DNA of 64,000 bases from Desmonostoc vinosum HA7617-LM4. Lineage in GTDB: Bacteria; Cyanobacteriota; Cyanobacteriia; Cyanobacteriales; Nostocaceae. A program made the position numbers and the translations under genes. The notes under the pieces are model-generated. The model had not been told where the DNA came from and made no database searches. It saw nothing but the letters and a program-made list of their open reading frames with translations. Positions 9,785 through 18,937 of the stretch are shown piece by piece; the first letter of the stretch is position 1, and every line of letters starts with the position of its first letter. The DNA lies in the NCBI GenBank assembly GCA_019359515.1, contig JAHHHC010000003.1:124001-188000 (forward strand). The letters run 5' to 3'.

Positions 9785-12700
9785 ATGCCATCAGCGTTTT
9801 CCCAGCAACAGTTAACTGAATATCTCACTCAAGTTTTGGGTGAGTCTTTGTCAAAGGAGGATCTCGATAAATGTTTTAGAGGGCTGGAGATTATCGAACC
9901 ACCAGTAGCAAAGCAGTTTTGGCAAGCATCTACAGCCACGCCCGGAATTTATATTGTTCTGAGCGGTAAAGTCAGACTACTGGATAGTTCTAATGACTTG
10001 ATCACCACCCTATCATCTGGGGGATCATTTGGTGAGATGACTCTATTCCCAGAAGAGGAATTTAGTCCTTATGTTGCTAGAGCTTCTGTAAACTTAAAGC
10101 TTTGCTATCTCAACCAAGAAGTGCTGCTAGATGTAATTGATGCATCTGGCACTGTTCGCGTTAGCGAAGCTCCTCCTTTGGAGGCTCGCCTTTTAGCCAG
10201 CGCTCAACTTTGGGATTTACTGCTGTTATGTTGCCACAATTCTCTAATTCCGCGTAATGGCTCTACAGAAGAGATGTTCAAGGCGTTATCTCTGTTTGAG
10301 CGGCGTAATTTGGCGAGTGGTTCTTTAAATACCAAAATTACCAGAGATATTAAGCTTTGGTTGTTAAGACAGGGAGAGTTGCTACACTCTGATGGGCGAA
10401 GAGTAACACCTGGTAACATCTATATCAATCCCCAACAGGGAAGTTGGCAAGTCACAAAACCAACGATCGCTTATAGTTTGAAAAATGCTGATTGGCAAAC
10501 AGCACTACAACACTGGCCGCAGTTAGCCGAGTTAATCGACTTCCAAGAACGGCAACAAGAGCCAGGAACTAGGCAAGAAGACGCGGAAAATTTTTTGAGT
10601 GCATCACTGCTATCTTCACGCTCCCCGATTCCTAATGTCCAAGCCCAGCCGGAGCCGAAAAATAGACAAAAGATCCAAAAAGCTTACTTTCCTAACCCAA
10701 CGGTGAGGGTGTGGCATTTGTGGGGACGCTTGACGAAGAGATATCCATTCTTTGAACAACAAAGCGCCTCGGACTGTGGAGCTGCTTGTTTGGTGATGAT
10801 TAGTCGCTATTGGGGTAAGCGCTTTAGTGTTAACCACCTGCGGGAAATTGCCAACGTCGGCCGGAGTGGGGCATCGTTGCGGGGTTTAACTGCTGCGGCT
10901 GAGAGCGTTGGCTTTGCTACCCGTCCTGTGAGAGCCAGCCTGGATAAATTAGCACAGCAATCTCTACCGGCGATCGCGCATTGGGAAGGTAAACACTACA
11001 TCGTTGTTTATGAGATCACTAAGCAGCGAGTAATTGTTGGTGATCCTGCGATCGGTCAACGCACTTTAACTCATGCTGAATTCAAAGCGGGTTGGACTGG
11101 TTATGCACTGTTATTAAAACCTACAGCTTTACTAAAGGAAACCCAAGAAGCAATTACACCATTCTGGCAGTTTTTTGATTTAATTAAACCACACGCGCAA
11201 GTACTGCTAGAAGTTTTTGTTGCTTCAGTTTTGATTCAGTTGTTTGGGCTAATTACACCCCTATTTACTCAGTTACTATTAGACAGAGTAATTGTTCAAG
11301 GTAGTACCTTGACATTAAACGCTGTAGGTATAGGATTAATCCTTTTTGGATTATTCCGTGTTGGGATTAATGGATTGCGACAATATCTATTAGATCACAC
11401 AGCCAACCGTATTAGTGTAGCGTTGTTAGTAGGTTTTATTAAACATACCTTTCGTTTACCTTTAGCATTTTTTGAATCGCGTTATGTTGGTGATATTGTC
11501 TCTCGTGTTCAAGAAAATCAAAAAATTCAGCGGTTTTTAACAGGAGAAGCACTATCGATCATTTTAGATTTGCTGACAGTATTTATTTATGTAGGGTTGA
11601 TGTTTTGGTATAGCTGGCAAATGGCATTACTCAGCTTAGCGATTGTACCGCCTTTTGTGATCCTCGCCCTTGTTGCTACACCTTTCTTACGCCGCATCAG
11701 CCGTGAAGTTTTTAATGCCTCAGCTAAAGAGAACAGCTATCTAATTCAAGCCCTCACGGGTATTCGCTCAGTTCGTTCTATGGCAATTGAGCAAACAGTA
11801 CGTTGGCATTGGGAAGAACTACTAAACAATGTCATCAGAAAAACCTTTAGTGGGCAGATAATTAGTAATCAGCTACAAGTTTTCAGTTCTGCTATTGAAT
11901 CACTAGTTACGACAGGGTTACTATGGTTTGGGGCATATTTAGTCATCCAAAACCAATTAACAATCGGGCAATTAGTTGCCTTCAATATGTTGCTTGGCAA
12001 CATTATTCGACCTTTCCAGCGACTTGTAGTTTTGTGGAACCAATTGCAAGAAGTTATCATTTCTACAGAGCGGATTAATGATGTTTTAGAAGCCGAACCA
12101 GAAGAAGATTTACAACATCAATCCCGTCAGTCATTACTGAGTTTACAAGGTAACATTCGCTTTGAAAATGTGACCTTTCGCTATCATCCCGAAAGCGATA
12201 TTAATGTCCTAGAAAATCTCAGTTTTGAAATTAAGCCTGGTCAAACCGTTGCGGTTGTAGGGCGTAGCGGTTCTGGTAAAACTACTTTGTCCAAATTGAT
12301 TTTGGGTCTATATCTAGCGACAGATGGAAAAGTGTTGATTGATGCCCAAGATGTGACTAGTGTCTACCTGCGATCGCTCCGTTCTCAGATGGGTGTTGTA
12401 GACCAAGACACCTTTTTGTTTGGTGGAACGATTCGCGAAAATATCAGCATTGCTCATCCAGAAGCCACCCTAGAAGAGATTATCGAAGCGGCACGGCTAG
12501 CAGGGGCAGATGACTTTATTCGGCAAATGCCATTGGGCTATGAAACCCAAATTGGTGAAGGTGGAGGCATGTTATCTGGTGGGCAACGTCAACGCTTAGC
12601 CATCGCTCGTGCTTTGCTAGGAAATCCCCCATTCTTAATTTTAGATGAAGCAACTAGTCACCTAGATGCCGAATCTGAGCGAATTATTCAAAATAACCTC

Positions 12701-12886
12701 AAAAAAATTCTGCAAGGACGCACAAGCTTGATCATTGCTCATCGCCTTTCCACCGTGCGTCACGCTGACTTGATTTTAGTCTTAGATCGTGGCGTACTCA
12801 TCGAAAGCGGTACTCACGATCAGCTAATCGCGCAAAAAGGTCATTATTTCTATCTCAACCAGCAACAGCTCGCTCAAACAGCGTAA
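9785..12886 (+). CDS. Peptidase-containing ABC transporter with cNMP-binding domain (cassette 1)
   Basis: This is an inner-membrane exporter of leader-bearing peptides, 1033 residues long. A Crp-type cyclic-nucleotide-binding fold occupies about residues 1-130 (PGIYIVLSGKVRLLDSSND, GGSFGEMTLFPEEEFSPYVA). A long linker follows. The C39 peptidase domain covers about 318-450, with catalytic Cys331 in SASDCGAACLVM, His404 in GKHYIVVYE and Asp in VGDPAIG. Membrane helices come next, then an ABC domain with VGRSGSGKTTLSKL, LSGGQRQRLAIARA and FLILDEATSHLD. The start has GGAGG nine bases upstream. C39 enzymes cut after double-glycine leaders during export. It is followed by an HlyD adaptor and a parvulin. 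Compared with its paralogue in cassette 2, the linker is about 120 residues longer. No substrate gene is evident beside it. Confidence 0.93.
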   Translation: MPSAFSQQQLTEYLTQVLGESLSKEDLDKCFRGLEIIEPPVAKQFWQASTATPGIYIVLSGKVRLLDSSNDLITTLSSGGSFGEMTLFPEEEFSPYVARASVNLKLCYLNQEVLLDVIDASGTVRVSEAPPLEARLLASAQLWDLLLLCCHNSLIPRNGSTEEMFKALSLFERRNLASGSLNTKITRDIKLWLLRQGELLHSDGRRVTPGNIYINPQQGSWQVTKPTIAYSLKNADWQTALQHWPQLAELIDFQERQQEPGTRQEDAENFLSASLLSSRSPIPNVQAQPEPKNRQKIQKAYFPNPTVRVWHLWGRLTKRYPFFEQQSASDCGAACLVMISRYWGKRFSVNHLREIANVGRSGASLRGLTAAAESVGFATRPVRASLDKLAQQSLPAIAHWEGKHYIVVYEITKQRVIVGDPAIGQRTLTHAEFKAGWTGYALLLKPTALLKETQEAITPFWQFFDLIKPHAQVLLEVFVASVLIQLFGLITPLFTQLLLDRVIVQGSTLTLNAVGIGLILFGLFRVGINGLRQYLLDHTANRISVALLVGFIKHTFRLPLAFFESRYVGDIVSRVQENQKIQRFLTGEALSIILDLLTVFIYVGLMFWYSWQMALLSLAIVPPFVILALVATPFLRRISREVFNASAKENSYLIQALTGIRSVRSMAIEQTVRWHWEELLNNVIRKTFSGQIISNQLQVFSSAIESLVTTGLLWFGAYLVIQNQLTIGQLVAFNMLLGNIIRPFQRLVVLWNQLQEVIISTERINDVLEAEPEEDLQHQSRQSLLSLQGNIRFENVTFRYHPESDINVLENLSFEIKPGQTVAVVGRSGSGKTTLSKLILGLYLATDGKVLIDAQDVTSVYLRSLRSQMGVVDQDTFLFGGTIRENISIAHPEATLEEIIEAARLAGADDFIRQMPLGYETQIGEGGGMLSGGQRQRLAIARALLGNPPFLILDEATSHLDAESERIIQNNLKKILQGRTSLIIAHRLSTVRHADLILVLDRGVLIESGTHDQLIAQKGHYFYLNQQQLAQTA

Positions 12887-12892
12887 GAGAGG

Positions 12893-13020
12893 CTGGGGAT
12901 TGGGGACTGGGGACTGGGGACTGGGGACTGGGTAATTATCTTTCTCCCTCATCTCCCTCATCTCCCTCATCTCCCTCATCTCCCTACTCCCCATTCCCTA
13001 CTCCCCACTCCCTACTCCTA
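12893..13020 (+). repeat. Short tandem repeats (ggggact and ctccctcat series)
   Basis: Four ggggact-type heptads are followed by repeats of ctccctcat and ctccctact. These are the short tandemly repeated sequences common between genes of filamentous cyanobacteria. They separate the transporter and adaptor genes of cassette 1, which may still be one transcript. Confidence 0.8.
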
Positions 13021-13029
13021 CTTAAACCC

Positions 13030-14577
13030 ATGTCAAACCAATCTCACAGTTCATCATACGCTCTCGCCTCACCTAAGCAGGATGAATCTCTCCTGTTTGA
13101 GAATGTGAGTGCTGATATCTATCCGCGCACTAAAACGGCAGTTGAGTCTAATGATTGGTATTACGGTACCGAAGAACTTTTAGATGCTTTACCAAAGGTC
13201 TGGACGCGCTCTGTATTATATTTTTTGGTATGCTTTGCCGCGATCGTTTTACCTTGGGCGATGCTAGCTCAAGTTGATGAAACAGGAAGTGCTAGAGGAC
13301 GTGTAGAACCTAAAGGCGCTACCCAAAGACTAGATAGTCCAGTTACTAGCAGTGTCACCACAGTTAGTGTCAAAGAAGGCGCAGATGTCAAAGCCGGACA
13401 GGTTTTAGTAGAACTAGAATCTGATGTTTTGCAAGCAGAACTCCAACAAACGCAGACAAAACTAGAAGGGTTAAAAACTCGGCTATCACAATTAGAGTTG
13501 CTTAAAAACCAAATTATCCTGACGAACAACATTCAAGGGCAACAAAACCAATCTCAAGAATTGGAAAAAATGGCCCAAGTTAGTCAAGCACAGCAAAACC
13601 TTGACGCTAAACAGAGTAGCTACAACTTACAAAAACTGGAAAAACTAGCCTTAGTAGAACAAGCTAGACAAAGTATTAATTCCAGCCAAATTGCCCAAAA
13701 ATTAGCCAAAAGTCGTTTAAGCAGAGATGCATCAGAAGTAGGACGTTATCAGCAACTTTTACAACAGGGTGCGATCGCTCAAATTAAAGTTGTAGAGTTG
13801 GAAAAGACAGCAGAAGAAAGCCAACGTCTACAAGAACAAGCGAGTTCTGATTTTACACAAGCTCAATTACGCTTGCAAGAGGAATTAAACCGCTATCAAG
13901 CAACTATGACTCAAGCACGAGCCGATATAGAACAAGCAAAACTTCGCTTACAAGAACAGCGAAGCAGCTATCAAAGCGTTGTGCAGGCTGGTAAACTGGC
14001 AGTGCTGAAAAATCAGGAACAGCTTAAAGACATACAAACACAAATTACTAATCTGCAATCAGAGATTGCTCAAACTGGTAGCCAAATTACAGCCTTCAAA
14101 CTCCAATTACAACAGCGAGTAGTGCGATCGCCTATTGATGGTACTATTTTCGAGCTACCTATTCAAAAACCTGGCTCAGTCGTCGAACCAGGGCAATTAA
14201 TTGCTCAAATCGCACCTAAAGGCGCTTCTTTGATTGTAAAAGCACAGATGCCCAGCGAACACAGTGGATTTTTGAAGGTAGGAATGCCAGTCAAACTCAA
14301 ATTTGATGCTTATCCTTTCCAAGACTACGGAGTAGTGCAAGGACGCGTCAGTTGGATTGCGCCTAACTCCAAAGTTCAACAAAATAGCCAAGGCAACATC
14401 GAAACTTACGAGTTAGATATTACCTTAGATCAACCCTACATCCAAGCCGCTAACAAACGCGTTTCTTTAACCCCTGGACAAACAGCAACCGCAGAAGTAA
14501 TTATCCGTCAGCGTCGGGTAGTAGACTTCATCTTAGATCCGTTTAAAAAATTGCAAAGTGGTGGCTTAGAACTTTAG
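13030..14577 (+). CDS. HlyD-family membrane fusion protein (cassette 1)
   Basis: The periplasmic adaptor links an ABC exporter to an outer-membrane channel; it has 515 residues. A cytoplasmic N-terminus is followed by one membrane helix (about 57-78, SVLYFLVCFAAIVLPWAMLA). A split biotinyl-lipoyl domain follows (SVTTVSVKEGADVKAGQVLV; then RVVRSPIDGTIFELPIQKPG). Between its halves lies a long coiled coil rich in Gln, Ala, Leu and Glu (about 130-360). The C-terminal beta-barrel region ends in PGQTATAEVIIRQRRVVDF. The partner is the ABC transporter upstream. It is about 60-70% like the adaptor of cassette 2 by eye, including the shared end DFxLDPFKKLQxGGxEL. Confidence 0.93.
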   Translation: MSNQSHSSSYALASPKQDESLLFENVSADIYPRTKTAVESNDWYYGTEELLDALPKVWTRSVLYFLVCFAAIVLPWAMLAQVDETGSARGRVEPKGATQRLDSPVTSSVTTVSVKEGADVKAGQVLVELESDVLQAELQQTQTKLEGLKTRLSQLELLKNQIILTNNIQGQQNQSQELEKMAQVSQAQQNLDAKQSSYNLQKLEKLALVEQARQSINSSQIAQKLAKSRLSRDASEVGRYQQLLQQGAIAQIKVVELEKTAEESQRLQEQASSDFTQAQLRLQEELNRYQATMTQARADIEQAKLRLQEQRSSYQSVVQAGKLAVLKNQEQLKDIQTQITNLQSEIAQTGSQITAFKLQLQQRVVRSPIDGTIFELPIQKPGSVVEPGQLIAQIAPKGASLIVKAQMPSEHSGFLKVGMPVKLKFDAYPFQDYGVVQGRVSWIAPNSKVQQNSQGNIETYELDITLDQPYIQAANKRVSLTPGQTATAEVIIRQRRVVDFILDPFKKLQSGGLEL

Positions 14578-14579
14578 TG

Positions 14580-15014
14580 ATCAATCAAAAAAGCGAACAC
14601 TTTGACTTCGCTCAGTACATCGCAGGTAACAGGAAACAGGGAACAGTTTTTCCTATTTTCGTCTATTCAGAAATAATAACACCATGAATATTAGTAGTAG
14701 GGATTTAGCATTGCTAAACCCCTACAAAAAACTTATTATTTTTTGTTGTCTATTTCAGCAAATGCAAAAAAGCAAATAGGGATTTTATTTCCTATTTCTC
14801 GTATTTCTCTCTGCGACTCTGCGGCTCTGCGTGAGCTTTTCAACCATATTAAACACCGCATCAGTTTATCTAAAAAATCTATTCTCATGACATACTTTTT
14901 GTCTAATAAAAACAATTAAGATTGCGTTTGTTGCATACAACAAAGGTATATAATTAAAAAGTTAGGAAAAGGTGACAAACTCTCTTAAACAAGAGTAGTA
15001 ATTTGGAGGAATTG
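14580..15014. other. Intergenic region inside cassette 1
   Basis: No gene is seen. An imperfect hairpin lies at 14697-14725 (gtagggatttagc pairing with gctaaacccctac), a repeat type seen elsewhere in cyanobacterial spacers. The region beyond 14880 is AT-rich and probably holds a promoter for the isomerase gene, which therefore may be transcribed separately. Confidence 0.5.
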
Positions 15015-15017
15015 ATG

Positions 15018-15800
15018 ATGCCGGAATTATTAACTGTTTCTCCTGAAGATATTCTTTATCATGTTAAACTTTCTTGTCAAATTCCGAGTGTTGCAGAAGC
15101 GATCGCTACTCGGCAATTTATTCTAAATGAGATAGAAAAAGCAGGAATTGAAATCAGTATAGAAGAACTGCAACAAGCAGCAGATAGCTTACGTTTAGCC
15201 AACAAACTCATCAAAGCAGAAGATACTTGGACATGGTTAGAAAAATATCATCTTTCGCTAGATGATTTTGAATTAATAGCCCAAATTAACCTGATGTCTG
15301 CTAAGTTAGCAAATCACTTATTTGCAGATAAAGTTGAACCATTTTTTTATGCACACCAACTAGATTATATGGGAGCAGTCACCTATGAAGTTATATTAGA
15401 TGATGAAGACTTAGGTTTAGAACTATTTTATGCCTTACAAGAAGGCGAAATCAGTTTCCAACAAATTGCTCGTCAATACATCCAAAATGCAGAAACCAGA
15501 CGTGCTGGAGGATATCAAGGCATCCGTTTTCGTAGCGATTTCAGACCAGAGATAGCAGCAGCAGTCTTTGCTGCAAATCCACCACAGATTCTGAAACCAA
15601 TCACTACACAAAAAGGAGTACATATAATAGCAGTTGAAGAAATTATTAAACCTCAATTAGACGAATCGCGACGCCTAAAAATTATTGGAGACTTGTTTGC
15701 TGATTGGTTAAAGCAACAAGTTACCAATATAGAAATAGTGGTAAAAGTTACAGAGGATGCTACTTCTCAATCGTCTAAAGATATTCTGAAGCCAGCCTAA
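15018..15800 (+). CDS. Parvulin-type peptidylprolyl isomerase (cassette 1)
   Basis: About 260 residues, with helical N-terminal SurA-like part and a parvulin domain (EGEISFQQIARQYIQ, RAGGYQGIRFRSDFRPEIAA, PITTQKGVHIIAVEEI). I chose the ATG of MPELLTVSPED because GGAGGA lies seven bases upstream; an adjacent ATG at 15015 is equally possible, and a TTG at 15003 overlaps the ribosome-binding site. No signal peptide, so it is predicted cytoplasmic, where it could hold or fold the peptide before export. Paralogues lie at 6818 and 33783; the last shares ELQQAADxLRL and LSLDDFE wording and the same place at the end of a cassette. Confidence 0.85.
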   Translation: MPELLTVSPEDILYHVKLSCQIPSVAEAIATRQFILNEIEKAGIEISIEELQQAADSLRLANKLIKAEDTWTWLEKYHLSLDDFELIAQINLMSAKLANHLFADKVEPFFYAHQLDYMGAVTYEVILDDEDLGLELFYALQEGEISFQQIARQYIQNAETRRAGGYQGIRFRSDFRPEIAAAVFAANPPQILKPITTQKGVHIIAVEEIIKPQLDESRRLKIIGDLFADWLKQQVTNIEIVVKVTEDATSQSSKDILKPA

Positions 15801-15941
15801 TCAAGTTCGTAGTAAGAACTTTATTTATGATTTTCTAAACACTAAAGTGCTTACTACAAACCATTAAATAATTCGTAATTCGTAATGACGCTCCTTCGTT
15901 GCTACCGCTGCGCTAACGTAATTCGTAATTCGTAATTAAAA

Positions 15942-16409
15942 TTAGCTAGATTTAGCGCTCATTTTATCTAATAAAAGACTAATTTTCTGAGCTTTTTCAG
16001 GTTGGCGCTGTTTTTGCAGTAAATCCTTAGCTTGTAACAGATTGACTTGGGCTTCTTTTTGTCGTTCTTGCTGCATTAAAACATTTGCTAAACGCAAATA
16101 TGCATCAGGATTTTTGGGACTGCGGCGAATTACTTCTTGAAATAATTCTGTTGCTGCTTCTACTTTGCCTTGCTGGTATAAGACATCTCCCAATAGCAAG
16201 CGAACCACATCATTAGTGGAGTTAAGCGAGATAACTTTGTGAAAAACTATCTCTGCACCTGCGTAATCTTTTGCTTGATAGAGATTGACTCCTTTTTGAA
16301 ACAAATCAGAGGTAATTAAGGTTTTCCAAGCGAAATAGCCGAGAATTGCCAAACTAAAAACGACTACGATCGCAGCAATAACAGAACTGAGAGAAAAGGT
16401 TTCTAGCAT
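15942..16409 (-). CDS. TPR-repeat protein with N-terminal membrane anchor
   Basis: The 155-residue protein begins with one hydrophobic helix (VIAAIVVVFSLAILGYFAW, residues 9-28). About three tetratricopeptide repeats follow (LYQAKDYAGAEIVFHKVISL, GDVLYQQGKVEAATELFQEV, LANVLMQQERQKEAQVNLLQ). TPRs mediate protein-protein contact; the partner is unknown. Its ATG lies four bases after the stop of hpt, so the two are probably one operon with hpt first. The protein may scaffold a membrane enzyme complex, but this is guesswork. Confidence 0.85.
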   Translation of the reverse strand: MLETFSLSSVIAAIVVVFSLAILGYFAWKTLITSDLFQKGVNLYQAKDYAGAEIVFHKVISLNSTNDVVRLLLGDVLYQQGKVEAATELFQEVIRRSPKNPDAYLRLANVLMQQERQKEAQVNLLQAKDLLQKQRQPEKAQKISLLLDKMSAKSS

Positions 16410-16413
16410 GGTT

Positions 16414-17382
16414 TTAAGCTAAAAAGCAGGCGAGAGGAAAAATCAGATATTCGATAAAAAACAGTTTCCAAATGAATTGGTAGAACTGAGCGATCGCACT
16501 TTTATCTTCTAAGTCTACCGCCAAACTCCGAAACCACATCCCTACCAGCAATAATAAATGGCTAATGATCAAAAATACAGGGTTAATCGAAGCAACACGT
16601 AGCAAACCGACTATAATCATTCCCAGATAGCAAACAGTGATTACCCAAAGAGCAAGATTAAATACAGCTTGTGGGCCGAGTTGGATAGTAAAAGTAGAGA
16701 TATTGTACAAGCGATCGCCTTCCATATCGGGGATATCTTTAAAGATAGCGATCGCAAAAGTAAATACCAAAATAAACAAAGTTAATATCCACACCACCAA
16801 CGGGATTGATTGGCTTTGTTGCAACACCCAACTAAAGTGGAAATACAACCCTAAATTAACAATTGTGCCCCGCACAGAAAAAATACATAGTGCAGCCCAA
16901 AATGGAAACTGCTTCAAGCGAATCGGTGGTAAAGAATAAGCCGTACCAATCGTCAAACTAATAGCCACCATCCCCAACAAAAATGGGCCACATAGCCAAG
17001 CTATAACTAAAGCTAATATGCCAGTAATTACTACAATCAATAACCCTGTTTTGCGGGAAAATTCTCCCGATGCCAAAGGTAAATGAGGTTTATTAATCTT
17101 GTCAATTTCAATATCTTCTAATTGATTTAACCCCACAATGTAGACATTGCCGCATAAACAAGCAATCCACGTTCCCAAAACAGGAAATAGGGAATTAGGA
17201 AGAGATAGTAGATAATCATAACTATGATTAATAGCTACAGCAATAAAATACAAACTCAGCACACTCAAAGTAGTACCAATAATTGTGTGCGGACGAGAAA
17301 ACTTCCAAAAAGCATAAAACCAATGGAAATATGATTGAACAGATTTACGTGAGAAAGGGGTATTTTGAGAACTTTGGCTCAT
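16414..17382 (-). CDS. hpt: Homogentisate phytyltransferase (UbiA family)
   Basis: This membrane prenyltransferase joins homogentisate and phytyl diphosphate, the committed step of tocopherol (vitamin E) synthesis. The 322 residues carry the two Asp-rich UbiA motifs, NQLEDIEIDKINKPHLPLAS and KDIPDMEGDRLYNI, and about eight or nine hydrophobic helices. The FWKFSRPHTIIGTTLS N-terminus is typical of the cyanobacterial and plant HPT branch. Cyanobacterial HPT is usually about 300-325 residues. Chlorophyll synthase also belongs to this superfamily but has different motif context. It is followed after four bases by a TPR gene. Confidence 0.9.
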   Translation of the reverse strand: MSQSSQNTPFSRKSVQSYFHWFYAFWKFSRPHTIIGTTLSVLSLYFIAVAINHSYDYLLSLPNSLFPVLGTWIACLCGNVYIVGLNQLEDIEIDKINKPHLPLASGEFSRKTGLLIVVITGILALVIAWLCGPFLLGMVAISLTIGTAYSLPPIRLKQFPFWAALCIFSVRGTIVNLGLYFHFSWVLQQSQSIPLVVWILTLFILVFTFAIAIFKDIPDMEGDRLYNISTFTIQLGPQAVFNLALWVITVCYLGMIIVGLLRVASINPVFLIISHLLLLVGMWFRSLAVDLEDKSAIAQFYQFIWKLFFIEYLIFPLACFLA

Positions 17383-17786
17383 GAGTAGCTTAGATAACTA
17401 TTCCGGCTTACTTCTAATCATTGTCATAGAAAATGTTCGTAGTTGCGCTTTAGCGCTAAATAAACTTTAAAATCTCTCCCAACATTCAAAGCTTGCCACG
17501 CCAGAATATCATGTCCGCCTGAAAACGATATAGACTGACGCGGGGACACGGGGACGCGGGGACGCGGGGACACGGGGACACGGAGAGATTTTAACGATAA
17601 GCCCTACCGCAGTGCGTTACGCTGGCACTGTTCCCTGTTCCCTTTTTGCGAAAATACCAATCCGCATAACTGTAATTGCTCCATACCTGGAGGTTACGGT
17701 TGAAATTAATACCGAGCAACCTCCATCTCGTTTGAAACAGATAGGGAACAGGGAACAGGGAATAGTTGCTGAGCGAAGTCGAAGCA
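17383..17786. other. Intergenic region rich in short tandem repeats
   Basis: No real gene is seen. Positions 17537-17583 are a cggggac/acgcggggac tandem series, and 17590-17780 contain fragments of other Nostoc-type repeats (ccctgttccctt and its complement gggaacaggg at 17743-17762). Small frames here have repeat-derived composition. Confidence 0.6.
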
Positions 17787-18134
17787 TTAACCAGCTCTGA
17801 GAGACTCGACATCAAGCTTTAACTTCTCTCCTAGCCATAAGGAATTGTCCATGTGATCTGCCACATCGTCACCTGTCAAAGGATGGATAAGAATATCCAA
17901 TCCTTCACGATGCAGCATTAACCAGGGGACAACTTTACCAAATTGTTCGCTTGAAAACGTCACTTGGTACATCGGTTGTGGATGGGGCCCAATGGGCTGA
18001 TGATGCCAGTGTCCGAGTTGAACATCAAACCTTGCACCCAATCCTTCACGTACCCTTGAAGCTGCGTCAAAACTTACTGAACTGAAGTAAACATGTGCAT
18101 GAAAAACAATGATTTTAATAGATTCTTCCGTCAA
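17787..18134 (-). CDS. DOPA 4,5-dioxygenase family protein
   Basis: The 115-residue protein matches the small DOPA-dioxygenase-like family. His-rich metal-binding signatures are FHAHVYFSS near the start, GHWHHQPIGPHPQPMYQVTF in the middle and WLMLHREGLDILIHPLTGDD toward the end. Family members cleave catechol rings (DOPA to betalamic-type products in fungi). In cyanobacteria the physiological substrate is not known. Size is normal (about 110-120). It lies 27 bases from the CPBP gene on the same strand and may be cotranscribed with it. Confidence 0.88.
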   Translation of the reverse strand: MTEESIKIIVFHAHVYFSSVSFDAASRVREGLGARFDVQLGHWHHQPIGPHPQPMYQVTFSSEQFGKVVPWLMLHREGLDILIHPLTGDDVADHMDNSLWLGEKLKLDVESLRAG

Positions 18135-18161
18135 TTTAGCATTACCTCTATGTGCCGAATA

Positions 18162-18920
18162 CTAGCTCTTAACACCAGATAACCGCCATATTTTCCACAA
18201 ACAGCTAGAAATCCAATTTGTAGTTATGTGAGCGAGAATCGGCACTAATAAGTTACCACTGAGCAAAGTGCTATATCCCAGGATTACGCCGATGATTGTT
18301 GCCCAAATTACATAAGGCCATTGTTGAGAACCACTGAGGTGCAAGATGCCAAAACAAAGGCTGGATAGAATCACAGCTACATCATCAGAACCCAAAGCAG
18401 GCAACATCACACCTCGAAATAATAATTCTTCACTTAAACCAGGCAACATCACACCTCGAAATAATAATTCTTCACTTAAACCAGGTAATAATCCCAGCCA
18501 AATTAAGTCTGGTAAAGCCAGTGGCTTTAGTACTATTTCTAGGTAGTAATCTGCACTTTTGCGGTAAGGAGGGGACAAGCGATAAGCTACACCACTCAAA
18601 GCAGTAATGATGAATCCTAACCCTATGCCCCACAGCAGCGCTTTTTGATCCCAACGCCAGGAAAATAAGGGAAAGTTACCAAAGTATAACGACAATTTAG
18701 CGACTATCAAAAAAATTATGGCAGTCGCTCCCATCGCCCCAAGTACTTGGAAGCGTGTTAGATATGGCATTTCTGGGTCTTGCTTTTTTTGTTCAACCAC
18801 GGGTTTTGGAGGAATGGGGACTGGGGAGCCAGTCGCGTGCGGAGGCGTCCTCCGTTGAGCGAACTGGCGTGACTGGGGAAGACGCAAAGACGCAGGGACG
18901 CGGAGAATCACAAATGACAA
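18162..18920 (-). CDS. CPBP-family intramembrane metalloprotease with duplicated active-site motif
   Basis: This multi-pass membrane protein belongs to the CPBP/Abi family (type II CAAX protease-like). The signature EExxxR is present in EELLFRGVMLPG and occurs twice because a 42-base in-frame exact duplication repeats 14 residues. Later motifs are normal: SSLCFGILHLSG and LVPILAHITTNW. The first 35-50 residues (ILRVPASLRLP ...) look translated from intergenic repeat sequence. A start at 18770 (MPYLTRFQVLG) is therefore plausible and gives about 202 residues, near the family norm. The function of cyanobacterial members is mostly unknown. Whether the duplicated protein still folds is uncertain. 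Confidence 0.83.
   Translation of the reverse strand: MSFVILRVPASLRLPQSRQFAQRRTPPHATGSPVPIPPKPVVEQKKQDPEMPYLTRFQVLGAMGATAIIFLIVAKLSLYFGNFPLFSWRWDQKALLWGIGLGFIITALSGVAYRLSPPYRKSADYYLEIVLKPLALPDLIWLGLLPGLSEELLFRGVMLPGLSEELLFRGVMLPALGSDDVAVILSSLCFGILHLSGSQQWPYVIWATIIGVILGYSTLLSGNLLVPILAHITTNWISSCLWKIWRLSGVKS
18399..18482 (-). repeat. Exact 42-bp tandem duplication inside the CPBP gene
   Basis: Two identical 42-base units (18399-18440 and 18441-18482) lie head to tail and keep the frame, each encoding GLSEELLFRGVMLP in rotated register. There is no difference between copies, so the event is recent or an assembly artefact. Confidence 0.9.
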
Positions 18921-18937
18921 TTCCCAATTCCCAATGA

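Noticed and set aside
12893-13020. Possible CRISPR-like array
   Set aside because: The units are 7-9 bases with no unique spacers between them; they are ordinary short tandem repeats.
17537-17583. Possible iteron-type replication origin
   Set aside because: The cggggac series is a common intergenic tandem repeat; no DnaA-box cluster or rep gene is near.
17591-17815. 74-codon minus-strand frame
   Set aside because: Built from inverted copies of the ccctgttccc repeat; overlaps the end of the DOPA-dioxygenase-like gene.
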